Origin: Inonotus obliquus
Taxonomy: Eukaryota > Basidiomycota > Agaricomycetes > Hymenochaetales > Hymenochaetaceae
DNA: 64,000 nucleotides
Direction: 5' to 3'
NCBI GenBank assembly: GCA_032164295.1
Contig: JAJHTX010000002.1
Coordinates: forward strand, 2,480,001-2,544,000
Shown here in pieces: positions 30,616-42,846 of the stretch. Made by a program: the position numbers and the translations under genes. Positions within the stretch are counted from its first letter, which is position 1. Every line of letters begins with the position of its first letter. Below the pieces are notes generated by a model. It saw nothing but the letters and a program-made list of their open reading frames with translations. It did not search any database and was not told the origin of the DNA.

Positions 30616-33600
30616 TCAAACATCCCTCTCCAGCTCTTTCGTCTCACTCTCCGGCGAACTCTCAATCAACCATGCCTCGAGTCGAAGGCCTAACTCACCA
30701 CCACGCCCGCCACATATATCACCTTTCCCGTCCAACATACGTTCCATCTCCACGAGTTCGGATCCCGCAGAACTATGGCTGGCACGTCTTAGATTGCCCG
30801 TAACTGTCGGACTAATGTGCCCCGCTGCCCTTCTCGTTGGACCCGTACCAGAGAGTGGGTGTGGAAGTTTCGTTACATCTGTTACGGGCTTATCGGAGAG
30901 GCAGCTATAGCTCAAACGCATCTGCGTGACCAGTGGTTCCTCCCAATCATCTTTCTCCCAGGCTTCCTTAGGCTCCGCGTTTAGCAGCGCGAGAAAGCCT
31001 GCGGGCATCTCGGGTGCGTTTTCGGAATCCTGCCCTGCTGGGCCAAGGATATTATCTACAAGTCCCTCCTCCCAGCCATCCCACTCGACGCACTTGTGTG
31101 CATACCTCAGCGGCGCCCCGGCACGTTCGTAGACCAGCCAGTCGTATGCTTCAGGGAATTTATCGACCGGAAGCCGCGCAATGATCTTACGGAAGAGATT
31201 GTAGCAGAAAGGCGAGGATAAGAGGAAGGAGGGAATGTGCGCACAAGCCCACAAAGGACGAGTTGTTGTGGATTCCCAATCAATAATACATGTCTATGAG
31301 ATAATGTCACCTCTGCTCTTCCGTTATTAGCAAAAAGAAAGACGCACGATGGTCGAATGGTCCTTTTCGTCCACGAAAACATTGTCTAAACTGAGGTCAT
31401 GACAGTCAAGACTGAACATCCCTACTCCTTTCCCTCCGACTCCTTCCTTATGACGAGAATGGTTCGCCTGAACCTTTTCTGTTACTTCTCCAAGGACATC
31501 TTCCAAAGCGGTCATGCACCTTCGCCATCGTTCCATCTCCCCACGGACGCGCTTCTCGCGCTTCTGCAGTTCAGCGATAAGGAATGTACTCCTCTGGAAG
31601 CGCCGATAATCCTGGTACATCATGTCCTCATCCACGTCCGACCCAATACTAGGGGTAGGACTACCACTAGTAGATTCCTCGTCCGATCCTTCTCTGTCAT
31701 CAGAAGGTATTTCCAAGTCATCGTCATCTTCTCCATGATCATCTTCTTCTTCGCCATCAAATCCAGCCAGCCTCACACGTTTTACATACCCATACCCCCA
31801 AACGTACTCACCCTTCTTGCCGCGGTTCTTCGCGCCTCGAGGTAAGACATCATCCGGATCGAGATGCAATCGATGCGGCTTTGCGCGCCCCTCATTTTCA
31901 CGTGCAACGCCGAGAACTTCGCGGTTTACACATGCACGCAGGTAGGTAGGCGTCGACGTCCATGGCCCACGTTCAATTTCAGGCGGAAAAGATGTATGTG
32001 AGAGGTCACCGCGGTTTGATCCAAAGAACGGCCAGGAAATGATTGGCCCGACATGGAATGTTCGAGGCAATGAAGGTATGGGTAATGAACACCTGTGTCG
32101 ACCTACGTTAAAACTCGACCTATGTATCGCGATAAGCCCAGATAGAAGTGGCCTTTCGTGTTTCGATGTTGGGAGTGCGGTAGTTACCGCATGGGGTGTA
32201 AGCGTCGGAGTAGGAAATGACGATCCAAATGCGAAATCGACGGAATTTATGCGGGTCATCTGGCTGGGTTTAGGGGTTGGAACATGTCCATGGTCATCCT
32301 CTTCCCCGATATTCCCATTGCGCATCGACTGGGCGCTGGCCAGCGGAGGCTTCACCGCTGAATTATACTTTCCCTCTTCGAAATAGATACTTCCGATGTG
32401 GGAAAATCTATGCCCAAAGAGTGGTACAAGCATCTCCGCGAGATGCTTAAGCAAAGCGGTCAATTGCGGCAGAGGCATCGAGTGAAAGACTTTCCGCAGT
32501 GGTATTCCGCGTGCCTAAAACCAGATGTCAGTCCATAGACGAAGAAGGATTCAAAACGCAAGAAGCATAGCAGTATGGTGCAAGTCGACGAAAGCATACA
32601 ATTGAGTTCACTCGGAGCACATCTCTGCGAGTGATGGACTGGCAGCACTCATTCAGCGGAGCCGCCTTTCGTCGTAACCCCACGCTTTTCACGTAAGCAG
32701 TAGTGCATGGGGAAAGGGTGAAGGTCCAAACAAGCACTATCCAAATGGCGTGCCAGATCCTCCGCCAAGCGGAGTTAAGACGCGTGCGTCGTGGCGTTTA
32801 AATGAGGAATGTTGTGCAAAACTGAATAAGCTGTGGGGGGAAGATAGATGCTCACCCTGCTCATTAGTATGTATTCTCCACCCAAGCGGTTGTAAGGGTT
32901 ACTGTCCCAGGCGTAGACTACGGGAACGGGGATGCTGGTATATGCGCGCAAATACTCCATCGTTGCTACCTCCGACTCGATTTTTAAACGCGGCATAAAG
33001 CGACGCGCAACACGAGCGATGAGGGTATCTGATGTTGACAGTGTGACGAGATATGCTTTGTGAAATGTCCCTGCAAGCAACAGCATGAGAAAGAAAGAAA
33101 ATGAGCGGATAGTGTCTGTACCAGACAAAGGCAAACGATGCGTACCAGATGATAGGAAGCGGATTCGGGCAACCTCTATGCCGAGCTTCTCCTTAACAAC
33201 ATCACGCAACACTCGCCGGTCGACTTGAAAGGACGTATCGGTGCCGTCGTGTCGCTTCTCGCGCGCTCTATCAGCATACTCTGCATCCCAGTCCCATTCA
33301 AGATGCTTGATAGGCGCGGCAGCATGGAACATCTCTGCACCAGGGGTCGCACTAAGGCCTGCCTCTTCACCATCACTGGCTTCATCAGGGCTGTATTCCG
33401 TCTCACTGTCCGTCTCAAGGTCGTATAGTGCAGCATGCGCGGCCTGACCCTGGTCATCCTCGCCAGGCATGCGGTAATGGGTGGCCTCATAGAGAGGGTC
33501 GCCCGGTGCATTTGAGTTTAGCATGACTGCACCGCGCTCGTCAGAGCCGAGGCACTGGGCCACTTTTGTGGTTGTTGAGGACAGGTGTAACGATGAAAGT

Positions 33601-33950
33601 GGTTCAAGGGCAAGTAGCTCCGGCAAGTAAAGAGCTGCAACTGTACTAGTCAGACACGGAGTGTCACCCTTGGACTGCACGTGCCTCAAACGCGACTGAG
33701 GCTGTTCTTCCTCGGGACGCGTCGGTGGGCGGCCGACTCTGACCATCGGTCCGCCATCGGCCACCAATTCTTCCGCTCTGCGCCGGAGCAAACCAGGCAT
33801 TTCCTTGATTTGACCTCTCTGGTCAACTTGAGTTGCTTGGCTGCTCTCGGATCCTCTCCCTAATTTACCGCTGCTTATAGTTCCTACTAATCGCCTCTCT
33901 TTCTCCGACTCTTCCCGCCAATTCATTCCACACCCTTCATGGCGGAACAC
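30616..33950 (-). CDS. aminoglycoside-phosphotransferase-like (APH) kinase-fold protein
   Basis: Exons join to a protein with the APH/choline-kinase fold. The N-lobe has KEKLGIEVARIRFLSSG, an intron, then GTFHKAYLVTL, TLIARVARRF (the Lys position is replaced by Arg), and SIPVPVVYAWDSNP. The hinge YILMSRARGIPLRKVF follows. The catalytic loop is CHDLSLDNVFVD (H-D-x4-N) and, after an intron, the metal-binding segment CIIDWESTTTRPLWACA (D of IDWE). A long acidic insert (EEEDDHGEDDDDLEIP) and a Pro/Ser-rich section separate the lobes, and a charged helix LQKREKRVRGEMERW precedes the catalytic loop. Fungal members are very numerous and mostly uncharacterised; small-molecule or protein kinase activity cannot be chosen. 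One intron (about 32518-32852) is unusually long at about 335 nt. Start may instead be MLNSNAPGDP at 33524. Confidence 0.8.
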
Positions 33951-34697
33951 TTCAAATCACTATTCAATGGCCCAAGGCGATAGCTTTTGGGACGTTGCGG
34001 AGTTAGAGTAACTCTGTGTACCCGCGAATGCAAAAATAGCTTTCATGCTAGCGTGTCACGGTGATGGATGGATGATGTTAAGGTGCATACTTTCCCGCTG
34101 CCATGTGGACAATCACTAACTTTGTTTGGGCTCTTAAACGCTGAAGTGCATTCTTACCTACGGCAAGACGTGACAATACTCTGCTGCTGCAGATCAATGG
34201 AACGAATGAAAAACTTCAACAGGGTGCACCACCCAATCGGCTGTAGCACTAAATATTTCCTCTGGTGCTTGCTCAGAGAGATTGAAAGCTTTCCAACATA
34301 ATTACGAGTAATCTGGATGAGCTGCGTAAAAGCAACCCCACTCCAAGCTTCCAGCACGATAGTTACCGGCATGCACGAGTCACTTTCTGGAGTATAGGAC
34401 GGATCTTTCACCGCGCCCCGCGGGTGAACTATTGTGTCTTCCTCGAAGCGGTAAGTGTGGCCGTTCGGAGTCTCGGACACACGGAGCGTGAGGTCAGTAA
34501 CAGCCGATATCTGAAGCATTGCCGATCCGGATCACGATTTTTCGCAATCATGGAACTCGCTTGCCCTGGCTTGCATTTTTTATCATCTTGGAGCGTACCA
34601 AGGTCTAGGTAACTCTAACCCTTGTATTCGAGAATGACTCATATGCTCGCTAATTATCATAATCTAGTATGTGGGACCGAAGAGTAGCAACAGAACT
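33951..34697. other. intergenic; one weak 121-codon minus frame
   Basis: Upstream region of the kinase gene and downstream of the epimerase-like gene. The minus frame 34154-34519 (MLQISAVTDLTLRVSE ... TIVHPRGAVKDPSYTPESD) has plausible residue use but no family I recognise and no splice support. It may be an unknown gene or chance. Confidence 0.3.
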
Positions 34698-35531
34698 TCA
34701 TTCCGTCTCTTTATGTTTCCATTCGGTCAGCAGCTGTTTCATCCGCACGTTGGAGTATGTATCTGGCTCCATTCGCCCTCTGGCCGCTTCCTTTAAAAAG
34801 AACGCCAGGTCTTCCGTCTTGATCATCATGGACGGCACCAGTGCACTGAACATGGGTCCGATCACTTTTTCTACTATCCGCATACTGACTGGTCGGGTTA
34901 CCGCGGCATCCTGGGGATTTGTTGGGAAATAACCGGGACGGACATTGTAAACATGTAAGGAACTTGATTTGCCTGCGAAGGTGGCCAAATCTTTCTCGGT
35001 ACGACCCTAAAGAGTGGGACAATGGTGTCAATTCGTACGAGCAGAATCTTGTCGGGAATTCCGAACCTTTACGCGACCGAACATAGCACCCTTCTCGTCC
35101 GTCCTAGCGCCCTCACCACTTATGTATACGAATCTAAATTTTCCGTCTTCGCCTCGTATGCCGGCGGCATCAAACGCTTTGAGAGCGGCTAAAGGATACG
35201 AATACGTGATACGAGTATATTCTTCCTCGACCATTCCGACAGAACTCTTCCCAAGGGCCCAGATACAAGCTCCGTGACCCTCAAGCTGGGTGAGTAATTC
35301 GCGAGGATATGTCAGGAAGTCTGAGTGCTCGATCCGGGTAACTTTTTCAGATACTGGAATGTGTGCTGGTAGTGCACGACGTGATAAAACGGTTATCCCA
35401 GTGACTGATGTGTCCACTATGGCCGCACGGAGAACCTCAAGACCAGCTGAGATACCACGTAAGTGACCTTGTTATATGTGTTAGTATGAAAGCATACCTG
35501 CGCCAGTTGCTCCGGTCAAGATAATCTTCAT
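34698..35531 (-). CDS. NAD(P)-binding epimerase/NmrA-like Rossmann protein
   Basis: Three exons. MKIILTGATGAG is followed by an intron with a GTATGC donor, then LEVLRAAIVDTSVTGITVLSRR. This gives beta strand, G-x2-G-x2-G nucleotide loop and helix of a Rossmann fold, with a basic SRR end on strand 2 that suggests NADP. Further on: GHGACIWALGKSS, EYTRITYSYPLAALKAFD, FRFVYISGEGARTDEKG, an intron, then GRTEKDLATF and VYNVRPGYFPT. The order matches short atypical NAD-dependent epimerases of fungi, where YISG takes the place of the usual S-Y-x3-K site. No classic YxxxK is seen, so it may act as a redox sensor or an unknown reductase. About 240 residues, cytosolic. Confidence 0.82.
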
Positions 35532-37515
35532 TACGGATGTTCTTGGAATTCGGTTGAATGACGGGGATGTAGTGATGAATAAAATGCCTGGGATAGGATA
35601 CGAAGAGTGATACGAGATAGATTTACACGATTAATGTTCAACAGCGTTTTATACTTGTTCTGCCATGAGCGTGCCGTGGAAGCGCGTCATCCTTGGGTTT
35701 GTCAAACGGATCAATCCTATCTGATGACTGGATTGATCCGAGTCGGCGCGTTACGAGTACTTGCGGCTTCGATGGTTGCAGTCGCACTCGGGCTCTACAC
35801 GGAGTACCTGTGGTAACACCGGTGCAAATGTCTTGCCTTACCTTATTGACAGGGGCAGGGGATGATCAACGGGCGAAAAGTTCAATCGATACTACCGATT
35901 TAGCTTCGAGTTCAACTCGACAGAGGAGGTCAGTGGAATCAGATCGAGTTCTACTAGTGGTATAGTTCTCTCAGCTGTTTCGTATACTACACTCCCTAGC
36001 CTTCCTCAGCATGGGTCAAGTGCTGTAGCCAACTTCAATGAGACCATCCACATTGCGCCAAGGTGTTCTAACTGCGGAAGAACCTCTCTGCTTCTCACAA
36101 AAGGTGGAGGGACCGATAACAAGAGAAAGTCTGTGGGTGAGTCCGCGGACACTGAAGCACCTTGAGTGGCTCATCTTGAAGCTTGGCCGCCAAACTCTGA
36201 TTAATGCTGTCATCGGTAATTCGGTACGTTTATGTAAAGCAAAGCATGCGCGATTGTAGGCTTGTAGGGTTTGTTGCCTTACAGGATGCATAAATCCTCC
36301 GAAGGCGATGAGTGTTTGAATAATGGGAAGTTCCATTCGCAGAGCCGAATACATCAGAATAGCTGCCTTCCCACGGCCCGGTCATGCTGTGGCTCTTGCG
36401 GATTGCGGATGAACCTTCGTAATTCATGCTCCTGTACATCGATGATCGCACGACAATTGAGTCACTCTTTACCTCCAATCTATCCCTCCACTCGACTTCG
36501 CTTCAGTGGGTACTAGCCTTAAGCTTCCTGCTCCTATGATCACGGATTCTGAGCACGAGTTCGAAACGACCTACTGCCACCAACAGTTCCGGTAGTCGAG
36601 TTTGTGCATCTTTTTGATACCTGATTACTGAACACATCGGAGGTTGGATACATGATTGATTGGTACGATTCAGTGAAGGCCGTGCTAATCGGGGGGCCTC
36701 ATCCCCTCGGATCACTTCCATGGATGAGATCGTAATACCGTTCATCTACCTGGAATTGTGAAGTATACACTGGCATGCGAAATTCTGCTGTTTATCCGCA
36801 TCGTCGGTATGTGTAATGTATAATCGCTCCAATTCGGTGCTGATAAACCTGGACTTTCTGTAAGCCGGAGAGTTGGATTCTGGCTCTACCCGAACTGCGC
36901 AATTTCAGTATATGGATGGAAATGCGAAAATTTGGTTGTAGTGCTATTCTATTTCTTGAGGGTCATGATTTGACTTAAACGGTTCATATGAGATCTATTC
37001 GACCCGGGGGTATGCCGTTCTGCTATATCGCGGCAGATCCAAGGATGCGGACCAAAGTTTAGTATTGGAAGTTCTGAGGAGAGTTACATAACTTCCGGGT
37101 CCGTTGGCCGGGAGAATACACATCTCAGCGGAAGAACACCCTTCATAGAAGAGAAGAGAGGCACAGGTGAAGACGGTTCGCGGGAGTAAACCAGAAGATG
37201 ACTGAGATTAGGCTGAGGCGAGTACCGTGCGATCCTCCGTGGACATCCGGATCTGTTGCTCAGATACTCTCCCAAGCTTTGTATTATACGATACTGCAAG
37301 GAAGCTGATATTGAATCGCTTTGTGGAACACTCGGTTGTAATCTAAAGACAGAAGGAAAAATAGTATAACTTGGCGATAAGTTATCACCTTCGCGCCAGA
37401 ATTGATGAAAGGTGAAAGAAAGAATAAACCTGCTGTACGTGTAAATATAATCACTATAAGGCAATCCCGTACAGAACGTCCGCTGGCTGTGGATGATTCG
37501 CAGGCGCAAAAACTC
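35532..37515. other. 2-kb region with weak minus-strand coding hints
   Basis: Minus frames 36503-36745 (SLNRTNQSCIQPPMCSV, LPELLVAVGRFELVLRI) and 36016-36354 (ALRMELPIIQTLIAFGGF, GLIEVGYST) have protein-like composition and the same direction. They could be exons of an unrecognised or decayed gene, but I could not join them. The rest shows nothing. Confidence 0.3.
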
Positions 37516-38505
37516 TCATCGCTCCGGCTCCCTTACCATTAGGAACAGGATGAACCCGCCTTGATAGCTCCCAAAGTTCTTGGTTGAGCGCACTCGGAAT
37601 CCGAGTTTTGACAATGTTCGCACCTGTGCAACATTCATATCTCAGAAATACTGACTAATATAGAAGCCAGATGCGAACCATAGCATCGTTGTTCACCTCG
37701 AGACAAGTCTTCCGAGACGACGCATCTGCCTGAAATCCAATCGTATTAAGAAATCTGCGCGGAATTATTCAGAATCGAAAGATGTCACCCTTTGTAGAAT
37801 AGCATTAATGAGCTGTCGACCTATACCACGTCTTTGTTGGTCTGGATGTACTGCAATGGTCTTGATGTACCATGCCGCTTTTCGTCCTTCCTGGGAACCC
37901 AGAGCAAGGTTCGTCAACTCGCCATATTTAGGCATGAACTAGATTGCGATAGTTAGGGATCGTTGAGGGTTTAATAAGCGTGCGATGAGTACGCACATGG
38001 GAGGTCCACCACTGCTGCATTTCCGGCGAGAGCCTTGAAACATAGTCAGCAATAGGTGGAGGGAGAGTCGTCGAACTGATGAAGCTACATGAGTCTACGT
38101 TTTCGTTGTCAATCTTCGCCTCACCTCTCCTGAATATCTTGAGAAGGTGCATATGCCAGTAAAACACTATCGATATTCCCACCCTGACCGGCGACGTAGA
38201 TTTCCCCCCGCGAAATGCATACGTCGATCTGGGAGTGAACAAGAGCAGACTCTAGACCAATACGACCTCCAGTTAGAGCAGCTATCTGAAGGTCTACGTG
38301 TGGAACTAGTTAGAAATGAATATTTCAGCCTTTGATTGACTCGTACCTCCTCTACAGGCGGCGAGTATAACCTGAGCGATTCGATTCTTCTCGTGGACTA
38401 TTGTGAAGGCGGAGTTAAGAGACTATTTGACTCTCACAGGAGCGGCGACGGACCTGTAACAGTCTCGGCTGAGAGTTTCCTGATAGTGACCGCGGAAGAT
38501 GACAT
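37516..38505 (-). CDS. GNAT-family N-acetyltransferase
   Basis: Six or more short exons. The first exon MSSSAVTIRKLSAETVT (38454-38505) is joined by a 56-nt intron to VHEKNRIAQVILAACRG, then AALTGGRIGLESAL, ISRGEIYVAGQGGNIDSVLLAYAP, an exon with SPEMQQWWTSH, and FMPKYGELTNLALGSQ. The acetyl-CoA site follows, WYIKTIAVHPDQQRRGIGRQLINAIL (motif A, Q-x2-R-G-I-G). Then ADASSRKTCLEVNNDAM, VRTLSKLGFRVRSTKNFG and a stop at 37516. The family moves acetyl groups from acetyl-CoA to amines; the acceptor is unknown. The layout (AVHP-QQRRGIG, E-N, LGF) is typical of fungal single-domain GNATs. It is divergent from the GST gene with 484 bases between starts. Confidence 0.87.
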
Positions 38506-38989
38506 GGCAGAAGGGAGGATTGCTGTGGGGAACTGGGGCGAGATGCGCGGCTTGAAGATTATTGCATGCCCATAATTACCGCAAGGTGACTTTTATACGG
38601 ATAGCCAAGTGAAAGAAGAGGTCCCCGGCCGGCTGTACATGAAATCCCTACAACGGAGTGTATCCGCGGAGACCATGCGAAATGCAAATCTGGCGATGCG
38701 GGTGCATCGCTTTGGTGAAATATATTTTGCAATCAGTCACGATTACCAAGGGGTACGTTCTCAATCCATTCATCGCCGGAGCCGTTCTAATAGTAGCCTT
38801 ACCTATTGAGAGGTTAGATCTGTAATTCTATATCCGCATCCAATCTAAAATTCTCATTCCGGTAGATTACGTACGCAGCTATTATGTCACGTCTTACCCC
38901 AATTTGTTTACCTCCAAGCTCCAAGTTACCATCTCACGCCAGCGTCACTTCGCAATAATCCACTCCTCCGCTACCAGTTGCCACCACAA
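38506..38989. promoter_or_regulatory. divergent promoter region, GNAT / GST
   Basis: 484 bases between opposite start codons. No TATA box was assigned with confidence. Small frames here look like chance. Confidence 0.4.
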
Positions 38990-40171
38990 ATGTCAAAGAA
39001 AGAGGACTCTGGGAGGCAATATCACCTATCCTGTACCGGAGACGCTCTCCGTACTGTGGAAAGACACAGTGCACCTGGAGAGATCACTTTCTTCGGAGCT
39101 TGCTTCTGTCCATTCGTTCAGCGTGTCTGGATAGCCCTTGAATACTTCCAGATTCCTTATCGCGTAGGTGATAACTACATCTGATAAAGCATGCTCAGAA
39201 CTAAAGCAGTTATATTAGTATTGTGAGCAGTAACCATTTGTGACCGCGCATTTTCTTTTACTGAAGAGGATCCCACAGACGAAGTCGATCCGTACAAAAA
39301 GCCACAAGAGCTTTTACAAGTGTCTCCCAAGGGACTCGTCCCGGCCCTGAGGTTTGAAACCACGAGTCCCCCGCGGAGCCTGAATGAAAGCACCGTGATC
39401 CTGGAATTTCTTGAGGAGTACGCCAAATTCATGATTGATCCGGCATGACTGTGTATATTTGTGCTGATGTATTCCTAACAGCACAGCAGTAATCACCAGC
39501 GGTAAAAGTCTTCTCCCTCACAAAGGTGACCCATGTGAGAGCAAATTCTCCATTACCCAATGGCCAATTGATTGGATCTACTCTGTATGCCAAGATGCCA
39601 GAGCACTTGTAAGATTACAGTGCGATCACATTAACAGGAACCTTGTCCCCGCATTTTACCGCTACTTACAAGCACAGGAGGAGGATTCGGTTACCGTTGG
39701 TGGAAGAGAGTTTGCCCAGTCTCTGGAGGGCCTTACGTCTTTACTTGAACGTGCGAACCGCGAGGTTGGATCTATTGCTTGTGGATTGTGGAATGAAGAT
39801 GGAGAGTTAGGTCTTGCAGACGTAATGGCGGCTCCCTGTTCGTTCGTTCTCATTTTCGCCTAACTTCAAAAGCGGCTTGACTGTGTTCCAAAGGGTTATT
39901 CCGGGCGACTAACGTTTTGAAGCAATACTGTGGCTATGAATTTCCACCGAGCGATCGCTTCATGCGATGGATCGGAAGAATTTTCGTGCATCCTGCGTTC
40001 AAAGCAACGGAGAGCACTGAAAGACTGTACTTGGACTCTTACGAACGGTGAGTTACTTCTGAGCTTATCGCACTGCACACCGTTGACAACCATCCGCGAA
40101 GATATGCGTTCAACCGTCCGAACACCAGCCAGGTTGCCAACGCTATTAACTCGGGTCGTAGCTTGCCTTAG
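38990..40171 (+). CDS. glutathione S-transferase, omega-like
   Basis: About six exons. Exon 1 (38990-39163) ends FFGACFCPFVQRVWIALEYFQIPYR, with the omega-class C-P-F active-site Cys. After an intron: DEVDPYKKPQELLQVSPKGLVPAL, NESTVILEFLE (the E-S glutathione-binding turn is ES-T here), SLLPHK, DARALVRLQCDHINRNLVP, AFYRYLQAQEEDSV, LLERANREVG, GELGLADVMAAPW (N-capping D of the C-terminal domain), YGCYEF-like CGYEFPPSDRFMRW, then YERYAFNRPNTSQVANAI and a stop at 40171. Omega GSTs perform thiol transfer and dehydroascorbate or glutathionyl reductions in the cytosol. The third and fourth joins (near 39418 and 39525) are inferred from family alignment in memory. Confidence 0.87.
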
Positions 40172-42846
40172 TTTGCTATTGGAACGTGAAATGAGCCCTG
40201 CATAATGTAACATTAGTACGTGTTTTCCATTCGCAGAATGATAAGGGAGTACCCCAGGACAAATCTGTGAATTTATTGGAGAGCCATATTGGTTTCAGGG
40301 TATGTGCTTTTGTGGTATTCCCCTCCCGCGGAACTTTTGGTATCTAAAGAGACGAGGGTCTAGGACATGAGGTTCCGTGTGTTCGTGCTTCTCAGCAGTC
40401 TAGCCCGCCTCCCTGCCGTATTTCGTTTGGTTGGAATATGTTGAAGCACTCATTGAAAATCTGGTGGTCCCCAGCGCTCAATTCTTCAAAGTTCTCCGCA
40501 ACTGTAAACTCAATGGTTCCTATCAGTCATCGTTGACAGGGAGCGTAGAACCGAATATATCTCATCTGGGTTATCACCAGTCGTCAAGAGTTGAGCTAGT
40601 TTGAACCTTCTCCGTTTCCGCGGCTTTCGTTATCCTTACCGCATCAAACATGTCGGGCCGCGAGTTGTCCAAAGGCCGTCTCTTCTGGCATAGCACTTTG
40701 AACCTCGAGCACTTTTCCAGTACATGTGCCTCATCTCTCCGCAGGCCCTGCGGTTAGTAAAAGTATAGGACCACAAAGCTCGTATAGAAAATACCTCAAT
40801 CCGGTTCTCAAGTCATTGCTTGCCGCTGCTTATCCCTATTTGTGGCTTCTGTTGATTTAGACGAATATACCGTATCTCCCGGAGAAGAATGGGGAGCGAG
40901 AGCAGCAAGATGGCAAAAGGCTTCTGCAATATCCTGTAGAACTCACCGAGGATCGAATTCTCATCAATCTCCAGAAGAACAAGCTCCGGTTATAAGCTAT
41001 CAATGGCACCTCGGCACCATCAATCCCCCGTCAGCCAACGAATACTGAGGATACGCTCCTCACTACTGGTGACCAAGACACGGGTACATGATTCCAAACT
41101 CATAGGCCTGTATGATGGAGACGGAATCTCAACTGGAACCGGAACCAGCATTTCCCCACCCAATATTAAGCGAGGCGCAGAATCAACTGTCAACAGATCG
41201 GGGACAAGGGCTGCCTTCAGCGCCTCTATCAACCGTATGTAATAATTGCGCTATACCGGAGACATGAGGTTTATTAACTCTGTCCACTTTTATAACTTAT
41301 TCTGACCAAGGTGGTGCGGCGAGTTGAATCATCAGCTCGTCGCACTTATAGCATCGGAGGTATTCTTGGTCGGAAACATGTTAGACATGAGTTTGGTACG
41401 CGCATATAGTAACAACAACACCTGTGCATATGACATTAAGTATTGCGAGGAACCAGGCGTAAGTGCTTGTCCCGCAAGTGAATCAAGAGCAAATGGATAG
41501 GAATCCGAGGTTCACCAGATGTTTCCGAGGTCCGAGATAAACGAAATTCCGAAAGGCTAACCCGAGGCAGAAGCTGAACAGATGATCATTCTGGTGGATC
41601 TCATACAAGTATTTATCCGGGTCATCCCTGCATCTCGTGCTGACAGAGAACGGAGGGGATCCCGAGCAGGTTAGTGGGTAAAGGTGGTCTCCATGGACTT
41701 GCTGGAGTTAGAGGTGAATGGTTCCTCACGCTGATCACAAAACCTACTTAACTTAAGGTAGTTCTTGAGCTGTAAGTTGAATTTTATCTTCTGGTGGACT
41801 ATGAATAAGTATAGGACGTCAAAGTCGGAGTGGATGGTATGGTTTGAAGAGTCTCCCCCCACTTCCTAAGGCTGAATTTGACTGTGAAAGAGATACGCGT
41901 GGGATGCGGGTAACCACACGCACTCGTTGTGATGCTTTGATTGAAGGCTACGAGTCCATTACTTTTGCCTTGTATTTATCCTGAGCTTGCTTATTCATTT
42001 TAGCCGAAGCTACGGCAAGGGTGCCGTGCTACACAGTTGCATCCACTAGGATCCCTCATGCGATGCAACTCGAGGACGCGATAAACGGTGACTACTTGAA
42101 ATGTTGCAGGAATTCGGCGAGGTTGACGGTCGCTTCTTCTTATTTACGTAGAAGTAAGGCAAGGTACTCGGGCAGGGACAGACAGTAGATATGAGGATCT
42201 ACATCAATCCACGCTAAGCCGTGATTACCTATTACCGACACGTTACGTGGGCATCTATCATTTCGGCAGGCAACCATGATCAACTTCTAATTTTAGAGAT
42301 AGAAGAGACAGACATACTAAGGACAGCTCGACTATCCCGTCTGGCGTTGAATCTAACTTTGTTTCAAGTCCATCGCGCCGTGTTTTTGAAACAAAAGAGT
42401 TCACTAAACATCCAGAAAACATATCAGTACCCATTCACTTCGAAGGGCGGCCATTTACGATACTGAGCCATAAAAGCAGGGGTGATCGCTAACTCTAGTA
42501 ATGGTGACGTACAAGCGGCTGCAGTTGGTGTAATCAGCCCCAAAGTAATATCAGTTCTCAGCGCAATGAGACGAAATCAAAGACCAGGAACATATTTAGA
42601 GATGTGTCCGGAAAAGACTTTCTCCAGTCAACAAGATCAACGATGGAAATATTACCTTGTATGGTAAGTTTTTAGCGAGTGCCTCAATAACGATGGGGCT
42701 GTGCAACACGTGGATATCACGTGGATAAGTTGTACTTTGATTTTTTCTTCTTATCGAAAATTCCGAACCGATAGCCTTCCTTGGGTCTAAGGCTAAGAGA
42801 CGAGGTTTCCCTCCATCAACGGCGACTCACTCATGCAAAGACCATC
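40172..42846. other. 2.7-kb region with scattered minus-strand coding hints
   Basis: Apart from the candidate listed separately (41020-41870, minus), I see no gene. A plus frame (42482-42667) and another at 42221-42466 have no recognisable content. The final 100 bases are the promoter side of the DUF6533 gene. Confidence 0.3.
41020..41870 (-). CDS. possible unrecognised membrane-protein gene or relic
   Basis: Minus-strand segments in one direction look protein-like: DFDVLYLFIVHQKIKF (about 41810), RDDPDKYLYEIHQNDHLF and FCLGLAFRNFVYLGPRK (about 41520-41630), a strongly hydrophobic helix STYAWFLAILNVICTGVVV (about 41400-41475), YKCDELMIQLAAPPW (about 41320), and LIEALKAALVPDLLTVD with LILGGEMLVPVPVEIP (41020-41232). 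Introns between them could not be settled and stops fall in the gaps, so this may be a decayed gene. I do not recognise a family. Confidence 0.25.

Noticed and set aside
37084..37509. 141-codon minus frame below the GNAT gene
   Set aside because: Begins after the GNAT stop with no recognisable content; probably GNAT 3' UTR.
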